From: Chryseobacterium indologenes
GTDB lineage: Bacteria > Bacteroidota > Bacteroidia > Flavobacteriales > Weeksellaceae
Reading direction: 5' to 3'
Length of the DNA stretch: 64,000 nt
Assembly: GCF_002025665.1 (NCBI RefSeq)
Contig: NZ_CP018786.1
Span: 3,224,001-3,288,000, forward strand
Below the pieces are notes generated by a model. The model saw nothing but the letters and a program-made list of their open reading frames with translations. It searched no databases and was not told where the DNA came from. The translations under genes were made by a program, and so were the position numbers. Of this stretch, positions 16,390-26,979 are shown piece by piece (the stretch's first letter is position 1; each line of letters opens with the position of its first letter).

Positions 16390-16400
16390 TTGCCTAGGGA

Positions 16401-16432
16401 AATAAAATCCTCAATTTCTTGAGGATTTTATT
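16401..16432. terminator. Bidirectional terminator
   Basis: Perfect 14-bp arms AATAAAATCCTCAA (16401-16414) and TTGAGGATTTTATT (16419-16432), loop TTTC. It lies between the convergent repressor gene and the end of the leftward eCIS operon and can serve both. Confidence 0.85.
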
Positions 16433-16465
16433 GGGGCATTTCAGATCATTATAATGTAAGATATT

Positions 16466-17371
16466 CTAATAACATTTATCTTCTTCAATTTCCCGTATTT
16501 CAGCTGAGTCCGGATCTACCCGATAAATTAAACTTGGGTTAAATTCTGAATCAGACCTTAGGAATCTTATCCATCGTATTCCACTTTTTTTGAAATTCTC
16601 AGGTGCATTTTGCTCAAACTCTCTTATATTATCCGGTATTGCAAGCATACCATTAGTCAGGTGAATCAAGCTTCCTATATCTGGTCTAAAGGGGCTTAAA
16701 GTTACTTTCACTTTCCATGCAGGAGATGTTCCGAAACAAAGAGAGTCCCGGTTACGATCATCTACACCGGACAAGCAGTAAGCTTCTACTCCCCATATTC
16801 CTGAGTCAAATTTCACGAAATCCGACCATTCCGAAATCCCATTGGGCCTGCAATATTTTCTTATTCTTATGTATAAAGGAGTTTTATCTGGAATATTTCC
16901 ATTTCTCATGTCAATATTTTCAAATTGGGTATAATTTACATCACTAAAACCCACCTTTGAATAAATAATATCTTCCTCTTTAAAAGCAGGATCCTTCGCT
17001 ATCTGGTATTCCAATGCGGCAAGATTGCTGGTATTAAAAACCACGTAGTTCATTACCAGCTGCCCATCCTCCAGTACTTTTACATCAAGAACCTTCGGAG
17101 TTTCACAGAAAGAGCTGCACCCTCCAACGTTCAATGTAGCATTGCTTGTAGCAAGAACACCATTGACCCCCAGTTTAACGTCCAGATTGTAAGTACCCAC
17201 TTCCTGAATACCAGGTAGTTTTATCGAATTACTATCCTGAAGCACTGCATTCCTTATATCAACGGTTTCTACATTTGCGGATCCTGGTGGATAATTGTAT
17301 TCCACAGAAGCCTCTGTTATTGTCTCGGAAGATTGATATTGTATTTTAAATGAAACATCACATTTTTCCAT
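16466..17371 (-). CDS. Beta-rich eCIS-associated protein, distal gene of the structural operon
   Basis: About 301 aa from the ATG at 17371 (MEKCDVSFKIQYQ). An upstream in-frame Met at 17449 would add an unlikely N/I/K-rich leader; the AATAAACATAAT leader before 17371 matches those of other genes here. No signal peptide. A central FN3-like segment is suggested by SEWSDFVKF and alternating strands (LYIRIRKYCRPNG). Cys-containing loops occur throughout. It follows the 1175-aa fibre-like gene after 114 bp and closes the leftward operon. No family recognised; probably a particle surface component or fibre accessory. Confidence 0.5.
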   Translation of the reverse strand: MEKCDVSFKIQYQSSETITEASVEYNYPPGSANVETVDIRNAVLQDSNSIKLPGIQEVGTYNLDVKLGVNGVLATSNATLNVGGCSSFCETPKVLDVKVLEDGQLVMNYVVFNTSNLAALEYQIAKDPAFKEEDIIYSKVGFSDVNYTQFENIDMRNGNIPDKTPLYIRIRKYCRPNGISEWSDFVKFDSGIWGVEAYCLSGVDDRNRDSLCFGTSPAWKVKVTLSPFRPDIGSLIHLTNGMLAIPDNIREFEQNAPENFKKSGIRWIRFLRSDSEFNPSLIYRVDPDSAEIREIEEDKCY

Positions 17372-17485
17372 TATATTATGTTTATTGTTGTTATTTATTT
17401 TTTCTAGTATGTAAGGGATGTTGTAATTATTCCAAAAAATAAAAAACACCCCTTTATATCAGATATAGCACAAAGAATATGTTCT

Positions 17486-20400
17486 TTAATCCACTCTTAT
17501 TTCTGCTACATCAACTTCAAATGCATCACTATTAGCATCCTTGACCAAAAGCTGGAATCTATATTTTCCAACTTGTAAATCTTTGATGATCAGAGTTGGT
17601 TCGTTAACATTCTCAAGGATTACATCCGGACCTTCTAATTTGCTCCAGAAATACAGAAGCACATCTGCTCCTCTACCCCATCCTTTTAATCCCAATTCCC
17701 TAAAACGTAAATTAGACAGAAGAATGTTCTGATTTCCACCGGCACCAGCTAAAATAGTGGGCAGCTCAACAGTACAGCAATTTTTATTAGGAAAGCTAAT
17801 GCTATTAATCACAACCGTTGGACGATATTCATTTTTATAGGAAAGAATGTTTGAAGTCACAGTATTATTTTCTCCATCTACTACAACTGCTTTATATAGA
17901 TTTGTACCAACTCCGTTTATAGAATCTGTAAATGTAGTCACCGTAAGATTGCCAATAAACACATTCCATGTAGCACCGTTATTGGTACTTTTATGAATCT
18001 GAACGTTGGCAATATCACCATCAGGATCGCTTGCATACACACCAACTGTGTAACTACAAGCAGACTGTGTACATACCCTATCTTCAATTCCGGCTGTATC
18101 GTTCCATTTGATTGATACAACAGGTGGATGATTTTCTTTTTTATAAGACAGAATATTTGAAGTTGTTGTATTGTTTTTTCTATCTATAACAATTGCTTTA
18201 TACAACTGTGTACCAGCTCTGTTTATGATATCGGTAAATGAAGTTCCAGTAAGATTACCAATAAACAAACTCCATGTAGCTCCATTATCAGTACTTTTAA
18301 AAATCTGAATAGTTGCAATATCTTCATCCTGATCCGTTGCATAAACGTCAATGGTAAAACTACAAACCGATTGTCTGCATAGCCTGTCCTCAATTCCTGA
18401 ATTATCCTTCCATCTGATCAACGCAGTAGGTGGATGATTATTCTGATCTTTTTCAATTCCAATATCATCAAATCCCGGAAGATCCACAGTATTTGCTGCT
18501 TCTCTACATGAACCCACCAATCCGAATCGAATGTCGTATTTACCTAAAGGCAATTTGATTGATCTTCGCGGACTATATGATCCGGATTCATAATGCCAGC
18601 CATTTCCAGGGTCATTTGAATCATAAATATTCAAGCCTGTTATTCCCGTGAGGTCTTTAGGTAAATCCCAATCAAATGTGAATGTCTGGGTACCATCACC
18701 ATTATCAACAACTGAATATTTAATATTTGAAATCACCGGACACTCTTTGGTCAGTGGCAAATTTACAGCTACAGTCTGAGTACAGCCATTACCAATCACC
18801 TTCACTCTTACAGTTGGAATCCTTGATGGATCCAGATTGTAATACTTATAACTTACAAAGCCATTTTCATCAGGATTGAAAGGAGCCCAAACGTCAGTCC
18901 CAAGGAAATCCCAGCTATACGCATAATCGGCAAAGTTTGCTCCGGAAACTTTAAAGTTGACTATTGTTGCTGTTGAATCTCCTCCAGGATAAATAACAGG
19001 TTCAACGACTTCTACTTTTATATCCGGTTCCGAAATCACTTTAATGCTGCAATCAGTTGGTTTCCCATTGACAGTAAAGGTAATTTCCTGACCATAGAAC
19101 TGTTCTTCCACAGCCTTCGGATCAAAGACATATTGTCCATTGATAAATTTCACGCCATTACCAATATTTGCTTTCACAACTCCATTCATAGGAGATACTG
19201 TAAAAGGTATAGGATTAGATTCAGCACAGATAACAGAAGTTGGCAAACTTAATTTGATGATTGCTTTTGGAGTACAACAGATGTATGGAAGGGAAAAATC
19301 TGCAATAACTTTTGGATTTTTTATGGAATCATAAACCAGGATAAAAGTACCTCCACGTTTTACTCCCCGCTTATGCTCCAATCCCGAATTTTTTTCTACA
19401 TATTCATTGAAATATGCTTTTGACAGGTCTTTATTTCCTTTTAATTCTTCTAAAGACAAGAGCATAATATCAAATCCCAGCTGCTGCTTATCCTTAATTT
19501 CTTTTATCTGCTCAAAAGCAATCTGATAATCCATTCCCTGATGACCTTCTATATTATAAAACGAATAGTCATCTATATTGAGGTTTAAAGGGCTTTCTTT
19601 TTCAAATTTTCCTATTAACACCCAATCCGTATCAAATGTCAGGTTGCTGTTAGAAGACCTGTTGCTTGTTTTATCAAAATTCCACGCTTTTAAGAAATCT
19701 TCTGTAACCGTGTAATAAAAAGGAATTGCTTTATTACTCAGAGGATTTAATTTTTGTGACGGAGTAATTTTAACCCTTTCCTTATTTTTAACAATATTAT
19801 CAGGATTAAAATATCCCGCTTGCTGATTAAAACGACTAATCAGGGTTTTAACTTTTTGGGTTGCTTTATCATCATCCAGAGCAGGCGAGTTATAAAATTG
19901 ATGTCTTGAGAAATCCAATTGGAGATCTGATAGTAATTTTCCAAGCATGATGTGCTTAGGAAAAGAAACAAAATCCGGAAGACATTTGGTGAATGCTTTA
20001 GGAAGCAATTCTATAATTTCAGAGTAGGTATCCATTAAATCCTTTACAACATCGTAAGCATACTGAAAACCTGACTCCTGATTAAAAATTCTGGTAAAGG
20101 ATGCTTTAAATGTATCATGGTTGGCTGTTGAAATCCCTACTATTTTACCGATTGCTTCCATTCTTTCAAAAACAACCTTCCCAAAATCAGTTTTATCCAG
20201 AGCTTTGATATATATATTCTTTAAATCAGAGGCACTCAACTTTTTTTCTGAAACAAACTGTTCTAAAATAACCCTGTTTTGTTTCACAGGCTCCATGATA
20301 TCTTCGATAAACAAAGGATGAGGCTGAAGACGATCTTTTCTTTTAAGTTGAACCTCACCTGTTATGGGGTCAGGCAGAGTAAAACCATCTTCTCCAAGAA

Positions 20401-21013
20401 TATGATTGATCCCACTTGCTGTAGTAACTAATACTTTAAGATTTCTGATTTGTTGTATTCCATGATTATCACAGTCAACTCCTCTACAAGGTTTAATTTC
20501 TTTTTCATAATCTTCCAAATACAGTAACAGGTATTTATCCTCTAAATTTGTAAGATTATTAATAGGTTGAAAATCTGATATTGCTTCCTGAGCCGTTGCC
20601 AATTCCCATAGTTCAATCTGCTCGTTTCCCTCGTAAAACGACGGGTATTTTATTTTAAAATTATCATATGCTTTAAAATGGGTGAAGTCTTTATTTTCAA
20701 GATCAACTGTCTTCAGATCACTCATGTACAGATCTTCACTCTTCTTACTCGTATTGTTCAGGGTTAATAAATCGCCATCGGTGGTAAGTGCTACTCCCTG
20801 AGAAAGCTGTATGCTGCTGAGCAGCCTGTTTTTATAAATAAGTTTTGGTTTGAGACCGCATACAATACCCACTCCCTGCAGCAATACTCTGGACAAACGG
20901 TCCTGGTCTTCGAAAAAATCCAGGAACTCATTGAACTGATCAGGATCTTCTATATACTGCCCTTTACTGAATTTACGGTATTGGACTGCTATATTACTTA
21001 ATTGATTCTTCAT
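17486..21013 (-). CDS. Very large Ig/PKD-bearing baseplate or fibre protein (paralogue 2)
   Basis: 1175 aa, no signal peptide. The first ~500 residues match the next gene upstream: both open with the pattern ...TQYRKF/VQYRKF, FEDQDRLSR, GVGVVCGFK/GVGIVCGLK, and both contain SFPKH(I/L)MLG. The rest is a chain of Ig/PKD-like beta domains. Two adjacent ~100-residue units (about 857-960 and 961-1070) are near-duplicates, each starting NHPP..I.W.D..GIEDR and ending TSNILSYK. The C-terminus returns to another PKD-like unit (LQVGKYRFQLLVKD). Placed directly after the baseplate wedge genes, it is probably a peripheral baseplate, cage or fibre protein. Function beyond that is not recognisable. The internal duplication indicates length variation of a surface arm. 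Confidence 0.6.
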   Translation of the reverse strand: MKNQLSNIAVQYRKFSKGQYIEDPDQFNEFLDFFEDQDRLSRVLLQGVGIVCGLKPKLIYKNRLLSSIQLSQGVALTTDGDLLTLNNTSKKSEDLYMSDLKTVDLENKDFTHFKAYDNFKIKYPSFYEGNEQIELWELATAQEAISDFQPINNLTNLEDKYLLLYLEDYEKEIKPCRGVDCDNHGIQQIRNLKVLVTTASGINHILGEDGFTLPDPITGEVQLKRKDRLQPHPLFIEDIMEPVKQNRVILEQFVSEKKLSASDLKNIYIKALDKTDFGKVVFERMEAIGKIVGISTANHDTFKASFTRIFNQESGFQYAYDVVKDLMDTYSEIIELLPKAFTKCLPDFVSFPKHIMLGKLLSDLQLDFSRHQFYNSPALDDDKATQKVKTLISRFNQQAGYFNPDNIVKNKERVKITPSQKLNPLSNKAIPFYYTVTEDFLKAWNFDKTSNRSSNSNLTFDTDWVLIGKFEKESPLNLNIDDYSFYNIEGHQGMDYQIAFEQIKEIKDKQQLGFDIMLLSLEELKGNKDLSKAYFNEYVEKNSGLEHKRGVKRGGTFILVYDSIKNPKVIADFSLPYICCTPKAIIKLSLPTSVICAESNPIPFTVSPMNGVVKANIGNGVKFINGQYVFDPKAVEEQFYGQEITFTVNGKPTDCSIKVISEPDIKVEVVEPVIYPGGDSTATIVNFKVSGANFADYAYSWDFLGTDVWAPFNPDENGFVSYKYYNLDPSRIPTVRVKVIGNGCTQTVAVNLPLTKECPVISNIKYSVVDNGDGTQTFTFDWDLPKDLTGITGLNIYDSNDPGNGWHYESGSYSPRRSIKLPLGKYDIRFGLVGSCREAANTVDLPGFDDIGIEKDQNNHPPTALIRWKDNSGIEDRLCRQSVCSFTIDVYATDQDEDIATIQIFKSTDNGATWSLFIGNLTGTSFTDIINRAGTQLYKAIVIDRKNNTTTSNILSYKKENHPPVVSIKWNDTAGIEDRVCTQSACSYTVGVYASDPDGDIANVQIHKSTNNGATWNVFIGNLTVTTFTDSINGVGTNLYKAVVVDGENNTVTSNILSYKNEYRPTVVINSISFPNKNCCTVELPTILAGAGGNQNILLSNLRFRELGLKGWGRGADVLLYFWSKLEGPDVILENVNEPTLIIKDLQVGKYRFQLLVKDANSDAFEVDVAEIRVD

Positions 21014-21098
21014 TATTGTTCATTTTTTAATGATTTATTCAAGTCTTTTAATAAACTTCATAGACAATTTATACTGCCTATGAAGTTATTATTGACTA

Positions 21099-24000
21099 TT
21101 ATTTTGTGACTCCTGTACAAGGGTTTATTCTTAGGAAATTACCATTTGGATAACCAAAATAAATAGGAACTGTAGCATTTGCCAGGAATATTTCGGTATA
21201 GGCAACATCCTGGTGGCAACCAGTTGGCGGTCTGTTATTAACCGGTAAAGCACATTCAAGTGAAAACTCTACGAAACCATCTGACGATAATGATGCCATT
21301 TGTTTAGCTTCTGCCTGAGTGATAACAATTTCATTATATCTGCTCAGTGCAGGAGTACCTGGTTTATGGTTACCTCTATCCTGGCTGCCTCCTGTATTAC
21401 TTAAATGGATATTTCCAATAAAGCCAGGGTAAGGATTGTTTCCACCTATCACAATACCATTTCCTTTTAAGTTGAAGGTAGCATCATTACAAACGTGACC
21501 TTGGTCTACATCATCTCTATACTGAATAACCACTCTCATACCACTTAAACATGCAATAGTGGATTGTCCTTTTAATTTTAGCGGAGCTAATTTGTAGACC
21601 GTACTACAGCCGTTAGCATTGGTTACTGTAAGTGTTGGATTGAAAGTTTTTTCTTGTCCTGCAACCAGCTTATACACATGAACTTTTTTATTAGTTGGAG
21701 CCTCATTATGCACGATTGGAGTACCATCATCAAAATTCCAGGTAAATGTAACCCCTGTAAAGTCTCCGGTGACATTAAATTCAACCGTAGCATCCGGATT
21801 GTTTGCATTTTCGTCCATCGTAGGAGCATCATAACTCACAGTACCTGTAGTAACAGATACATTTGGTTGTGCATACACTACCATCTGTGCTTCTACTGGA
21901 TCATCGTTAACAGTAAACGTAATCGTTTGTCCAAAATAAGCTGCGTTAACCAGACCAGGATCGAAGAAACTTTGACCTCCGGATTGTGTAACTGCAGGAA
22001 TCGGAGCACCATTCACAAATGCTTTTACTTGTCCGTCTAACGGAACAATGGTCATCAATACCGGAGCATCTTTCTGGCATAGTTTGTTTGCCGGTAAAGA
22101 CAGGAATGCAGGATCCTTTTTAGAACAACACAGATAAGGCAGTGAAAAATCTGCAAGAACCTGATTTTCATCTTCTGAGTAATAAATCAATGCGAAAGTT
22201 CCGCCCGGCTCTACTCCTGCCTTATGTTCCAGGCCTGATTTCCTTTCTAAAAACTCGCTTAAAAGCTCACTTACAACATCGTCTTTTTTAGGATCCTGTT
22301 TTACTACTGTAACGCCATCTGAAGATCCTTCTTTTGAGAATTCAGCCTGGTTCAGCAATCTCAGCTGTTCATCCAGTTTAGAAATGTTCAGTAAGGTATT
22401 CTGTGAATTGAGTGTTCTGTTGCTGACATCGCTTGAAATAGATATCAGCTGCTTTCTGAGCTCATCAATAGATACTGTTTTTTCCCGGATTGGAGGCTCG
22501 CTACCAGGCTTTCCTCCTTTTTCCAAAACCAATGCAATGACATCAAAAGCTAATCCGTATTGTGTCTTAAGATCATTGATGTTTTGTAATGCTGTTTTAT
22601 AAGGCATTCCCAGGTGACCTTCAATTCTATAAAAATCATTATTGTCAATGTTATAATTCAGTGGATTCTGAATAAAATCTTCTCCTGCTAAATTGGCTGT
22701 ATGATAGCTTAAATTGTAAGCTGCCCTATCGGTTTTTGTTTTTTCAAAGTTCCATTGGGCTAATAAGGATTTGTCTACATTATAGTAATACGGTATGGCC
22801 TTATTACCCAATCTTACATTCATATTTGAAGGTGTAATTTTAATTCGTCCGATATAGGTTTGAAAACCATTGACCTTCTGCACAAAACGATTGGCAAGCA
22901 TTACAACTCTTTCATAATTCTCGTCATCATTGGTAGTAATGGGTGAATTATAAAAACTATGACGTAAAGGGATATATTTCCCTAATTCCTGCTTTGCTCC
23001 AACTGGTCCTAACATGAGGTGCTTAGGGAATGAAGCAATATCCGGACAGCATTCAGCATTCAGATGCAGGATCAGCCCTTTTATTTCATTATAGGTATCA
23101 ATCAAATCCTTTAATAAATCATATCGGTATTGATAATCTTCTAAGCCTGGAGAAGTGCTTGTCAGCAAAGGGTTCAGTTTATCAAAAAGCGTCTGCCCAC
23201 CCAGATTCATATTTACATTAAAAGCTCCTGCAATAGAGGTAAAACCATCACTTAATTCTGCGACAGTACTGATAGCACCGTGAAATTTTGTTTTTAACTG
23301 CGGTGCTGTCTTTACAAGAGCATCCAGAATAACTCTTTTCGCCTCTATATTAGGTAAACTGTCAAAAAGCTTTTCATAGGTATTGTGCTGTTTATAGATA
23401 GCGTCTTTTGCGTCACCTTTCGTGATAAGCTCTGAAACAGATGCTGAATCTGCCAGAAGCACTTTAAGATTAGCAACCTGCTCTGCTCCGTTATTGTCAC
23501 AATCTGCATCCTGACATGGGGTTTCATCATTAGAATAACTTTCCAGATACAGAATTACAATTTTATCATTTAATGAATTATAAATCTCTCTTACCTGTTT
23601 AAAATCTGCAGCATTAGCTCCTTCATTCACTAACTGTGTATACTCTTGTGTGGTAAACAATTCTAAAAGAGGGATTTGCTGTCCTCCGATACGAAAATGC
23701 TCATACCCCAGAACATCAACATAATTTCTATAGTATCTGTAATTTTTAGCATCGAAGTCTATAACAGCCACTGATTTTTTGCCTTCTATCTGACGCAGTG
23801 TTATCAAGTCTCCATCAGTAGTAACCCCGGCTCCCTGTGTAATCATAATAGTATCAAGAGGAATCTCAATATCTATATCTCCGGGTCTGGACATTTTTTC
23901 TGTCAGAGAAGGTGAGATTTCAAGCTCTACGTATTCCGATTTAAAACCACATACTACCCCTACGCCGCTCAGGCGGGTTCTTGATAATCTGTCCTGATCT

Positions 24001-24101
24001 TCGAAATAGTCTATAAATTCGTTTAATTGCCCTTCTGTTAACGCCTGATTGTCGTTGAACTTTCTATATTGGGTTGTTACATTGTCTAATTTAGTGTTCA
24101 T
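21099..24101 (-). CDS. Very large PKD-bearing baseplate or fibre protein (paralogue 1)
   Basis: 1000 aa, no signal peptide. N-terminal ~560 residues are homologous to the 1175-aa neighbour (TQYRKF, FEDQDRLSRTRLSGVGVVC, QGAGVTTDGDLITL, SFPKHLMLG, NKAIPYYYNV). A helical K/Q/S-rich segment (about 545-640) follows, then beta domains including a PKD-like unit (VTFTWNFDDGTP). Its start overlaps the end of the gp7-like gene by 11 bp, so it is translated with the baseplate. Unlike the 1175-aa paralogue it lacks the two duplicated IEDR units. A baseplate-attached structural role is inferred from position; no named family is recognised. Confidence 0.6.
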   Translation of the reverse strand: MNTKLDNVTTQYRKFNDNQALTEGQLNEFIDYFEDQDRLSRTRLSGVGVVCGFKSEYVELEISPSLTEKMSRPGDIDIEIPLDTIMITQGAGVTTDGDLITLRQIEGKKSVAVIDFDAKNYRYYRNYVDVLGYEHFRIGGQQIPLLELFTTQEYTQLVNEGANAADFKQVREIYNSLNDKIVILYLESYSNDETPCQDADCDNNGAEQVANLKVLLADSASVSELITKGDAKDAIYKQHNTYEKLFDSLPNIEAKRVILDALVKTAPQLKTKFHGAISTVAELSDGFTSIAGAFNVNMNLGGQTLFDKLNPLLTSTSPGLEDYQYRYDLLKDLIDTYNEIKGLILHLNAECCPDIASFPKHLMLGPVGAKQELGKYIPLRHSFYNSPITTNDDENYERVVMLANRFVQKVNGFQTYIGRIKITPSNMNVRLGNKAIPYYYNVDKSLLAQWNFEKTKTDRAAYNLSYHTANLAGEDFIQNPLNYNIDNNDFYRIEGHLGMPYKTALQNINDLKTQYGLAFDVIALVLEKGGKPGSEPPIREKTVSIDELRKQLISISSDVSNRTLNSQNTLLNISKLDEQLRLLNQAEFSKEGSSDGVTVVKQDPKKDDVVSELLSEFLERKSGLEHKAGVEPGGTFALIYYSEDENQVLADFSLPYLCCSKKDPAFLSLPANKLCQKDAPVLMTIVPLDGQVKAFVNGAPIPAVTQSGGQSFFDPGLVNAAYFGQTITFTVNDDPVEAQMVVYAQPNVSVTTGTVSYDAPTMDENANNPDATVEFNVTGDFTGVTFTWNFDDGTPIVHNEAPTNKKVHVYKLVAGQEKTFNPTLTVTNANGCSTVYKLAPLKLKGQSTIACLSGMRVVIQYRDDVDQGHVCNDATFNLKGNGIVIGGNNPYPGFIGNIHLSNTGGSQDRGNHKPGTPALSRYNEIVITQAEAKQMASLSSDGFVEFSLECALPVNNRPPTGCHQDVAYTEIFLANATVPIYFGYPNGNFLRINPCTGVTK

Positions 24102-26955
24102 TATTTTTCATTTTTTTTGATAAGTTCGATTGTCCTAATATGATTTTTCCGTCCAGAGTGTCATTATCATTAGCATCGCAGTCTAAAAGCCTTCCTGGTC
24201 GATAGATATTATTTAAATGGCTGAGAGCAGTCAGTAAATCTGTAATGCTGTTTCCAAGATTCAAAATATTATTCCTCGCTTTATCTGAGAGGTATTTTTT
24301 AAATGCTACTTCAAATTCGGCCAAATCGTTCTGAGCGGTTTGTTTTTCGCTCAAACGGTCTCCCACCCAGCAAATTTTTGCTAAAACATGAGCAGGAATT
24401 TCCTGTCTGATCACGGTTTCCGCATAACGTCTGAAATCCGGATCCTGGAAACGGTAAGCAAACCCCGGAAGGACAACACTTACCCTGTAAGAATAAGGAT
24501 CAAATACTTCCACATCTGTTTCACAACCTTCTTCACACGAAGACATAAAAGCTTCCGAATATTCTATTGGATCTGTTGTAGGATTTTCATCCTCCAGGTC
24601 ATACATGATTCTGAAAGTACCTCCGATAGACATACAGCCAATACCTCCCATGAGCTTATAATCCTTAGTGGTTGGCTTTAATAATAAATGCTCAACAAGG
24701 AAAATACCCTCTTCTGTAAATTCATACTTGAAATACTTCACCGTTGCCTTAATTCCGTCTTTCAGTTCTTTCAAACCTGAATAAGGATTGGTTTTTTTGT
24801 GAACAGCAATTACATTTTGTTCATCAGTATCATCTACAATTTCAAAATAGTAGTTACCTCCCGATGAAACACGGATTTTTATATTTCCAATGAAACAATA
24901 CCTCTTTTCACATGTTTTTAATTTTTCTAATGTAACTTCAGGGTTTTTCTCATCTAAGGTGTCTAATGCATTCTGAAGATCTTCCTCATCAATCTGAATG
25001 GTTTGATAAATGGCATCATTCAGGTTTTTTATAGCAATATGCTCAGTCGTATAGCTGTTGACAGATGATAAGATGATATTGCTACCGGCATCTTTTATTT
25101 TCCAGGTATAAGTGTTTTTACCGGCATTGTCTGTTGTTTCAATAATGGATACCGGCGTTTGAGATAAGTTTCTCTGGGTATAATCTTTAATCCCCAGCAG
25201 ACGGGCGATTCTTTTCTGAACACCGGAAATATTACTGGTATTCCAAAGATCTGAATCTCCAATTAAGGTATAATTATATCCCAACCCTCTGTCTTTACTT
25301 AATGATGAATATTCTTTCAAGAAATTTTCTTTGTTTCTTAAGACAATTTCATCGGTAGATTTCCCATACAATGATTTCATTAAGAAGGTATAGTCACTAA
25401 ATGTTTCCGCAAAACGGGAGATCAAATGATCCAAAACTTCGTTTCGACGTTCCACACTGTTATCAAGCTCTTCATATAACGAATCGGTAAGTTGATCATC
25501 ACTTTCAGTATCATAGTCAGAAACCAGCTCATCAAAGCCTTTAATATTCTTAAGAGCCTGGGTAAAAAAGGTTCTTTTTAACTTACCATTAATGCTTAAT
25601 ACTTCTTTTACTTTTTCAAGATGTTTGAAATAGCCGGCAAGGATCTGATCAAAAAATAACAAATACCCTTTCATTTGTTTGGCCAGTGCTTCTCTCTCCG
25701 GGGATTGATTTCCAATAATTCCAGATTCTCCTACTCCATAGGTGTCCGGAAATTCATTCAGAATAGTAGCATAGTTGGCGATATCATATGAAGTTCCTTT
25801 TGGCAATACCAATTCTTTATTCTGTCTTGCATCTTCTCTAAGTACTTCTTCTTCTCTTTTAAGAATTTCTAAGTAATCCTGAACTTTTTTATCATTGATA
25901 TTTAACGGAAGAGATCCTTTACTGTAACTGAATGAACTCAGCTCGCACAGTTCCGGTTTTCTGCCTTTTTCAATACAGATCAGCCAATCATTATTTTGTT
26001 TGATCACACTGTCACAACCCGCAATAGACACGTCATGAATTTCTTTAACCCCATCAATTTTCATGATTTCACTGATGATATCGGAAAGGCGAACTTCTGT
26101 TCTTAACTGGCTGTTTTTAAGCTCTTCCGTATCGATAAAGCCATTCTCAAGAAGCGGGCCTTCAAAAATCTGATCTGTAGCCAGACCCTTGTCCAGCATT
26201 TGTTTCAGTGAATAAAAATGAACCTCCGGAGACAGATAATTATTGATTGTTCTGATGACTTTAGCATGCACCAACTCTTCATCTGCTTTGCTGACAAGTC
26301 CGATACGGGCACATACCGCCACTTTCTGGATTTCAACTTCTTTAATTTCTGCCAGGTCTTCGCAAAGTCCTCTATTAGCATGGTAACTGTCTAATATTTT
26401 GATATTGACATTGGATTTTTCACATCCGATACCATCCGCATCAATATCTTCGGCATAATCTACATAAAGGTCATACAATCCTTTTACGTTAAAACTTTTT
26501 GTTTTTTCTCCGATAGGTTTAAAGTCTAAATCCCCGGTTTTACAATCGACATATAATTTTTCATTTTTAGGAATCAGCCAACAGTTACGGATTGGTCTTT
26601 TAAGACTTCCAGCTGTGTTGATATCGATAAACAACTTTCTGTAGTCCAGTTCGTTTAAAGGTCTTGAAGGTAAAATTTCTGCAGCCTTTAAAAACTGGGT
26701 ATGAATGTCTTTATTTGCATCATCAGATGCCAGGATATCTTCCATGTTCAGGTTCATCCTCATCCCAAGATCCGTTATGGCATAGCTTAAAACTTCCAGA
26801 GTGGTGATACCAGGATCATGAGAGTTATAATCGGTCCAGAGTTTTCCTCCTAACTTTTCTATGTATTCAATTCCTGTTTTGCGTAGAAAATGAAAATCTG
26901 TCTGATCCCCGGTTTCTATATTTTTTGATATACTAATATGTTTATTTTCTGACAT
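24091..26955 (-). CDS. Baseplate wedge protein, gp7/Afp12-like
   Basis: 954 aa, no signal peptide. The opening FHFLRKTGIEYIEKLGGKLWTDYNSHDPGITTLEVLSYAITDLG is typical of this family (key part DYNSHDPGIT). It is followed by a long alpha/beta body with several GIxGVQKR-like and LLKPTT segments; near the C-terminus ISLSVVLPGF-like text (YRVSVVLPGFAYRFQDPDF) precedes a helical end. In eCIS it pairs with the BaseplateJ protein to make the wedge ring around the spike hub. It lies 24 bp after the 1016-aa gp6-like gene and overlaps the next gene by 11 bp. The position immediately after Afp11 matches Afp12 in the Afp and PVC order. Confidence 0.75.
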   Translation of the reverse strand: MSENKHISISKNIETGDQTDFHFLRKTGIEYIEKLGGKLWTDYNSHDPGITTLEVLSYAITDLGMRMNLNMEDILASDDANKDIHTQFLKAAEILPSRPLNELDYRKLFIDINTAGSLKRPIRNCWLIPKNEKLYVDCKTGDLDFKPIGEKTKSFNVKGLYDLYVDYAEDIDADGIGCEKSNVNIKILDSYHANRGLCEDLAEIKEVEIQKVAVCARIGLVSKADEELVHAKVIRTINNYLSPEVHFYSLKQMLDKGLATDQIFEGPLLENGFIDTEELKNSQLRTEVRLSDIISEIMKIDGVKEIHDVSIAGCDSVIKQNNDWLICIEKGRKPELCELSSFSYSKGSLPLNINDKKVQDYLEILKREEEVLREDARQNKELVLPKGTSYDIANYATILNEFPDTYGVGESGIIGNQSPEREALAKQMKGYLLFFDQILAGYFKHLEKVKEVLSINGKLKRTFFTQALKNIKGFDELVSDYDTESDDQLTDSLYEELDNSVERRNEVLDHLISRFAETFSDYTFLMKSLYGKSTDEIVLRNKENFLKEYSSLSKDRGLGYNYTLIGDSDLWNTSNISGVQKRIARLLGIKDYTQRNLSQTPVSIIETTDNAGKNTYTWKIKDAGSNIILSSVNSYTTEHIAIKNLNDAIYQTIQIDEEDLQNALDTLDEKNPEVTLEKLKTCEKRYCFIGNIKIRVSSGGNYYFEIVDDTDEQNVIAVHKKTNPYSGLKELKDGIKATVKYFKYEFTEEGIFLVEHLLLKPTTKDYKLMGGIGCMSIGGTFRIMYDLEDENPTTDPIEYSEAFMSSCEEGCETDVEVFDPYSYRVSVVLPGFAYRFQDPDFRRYAETVIRQEIPAHVLAKICWVGDRLSEKQTAQNDLAEFEVAFKKYLSDKARNNILNLGNSITDLLTALSHLNNIYRPGRLLDCDANDNDTLDGKIILGQSNLSKKMKNNEH

Positions 26956-26979
26956 GATTATGTTTCTTCTTGTTTATTA

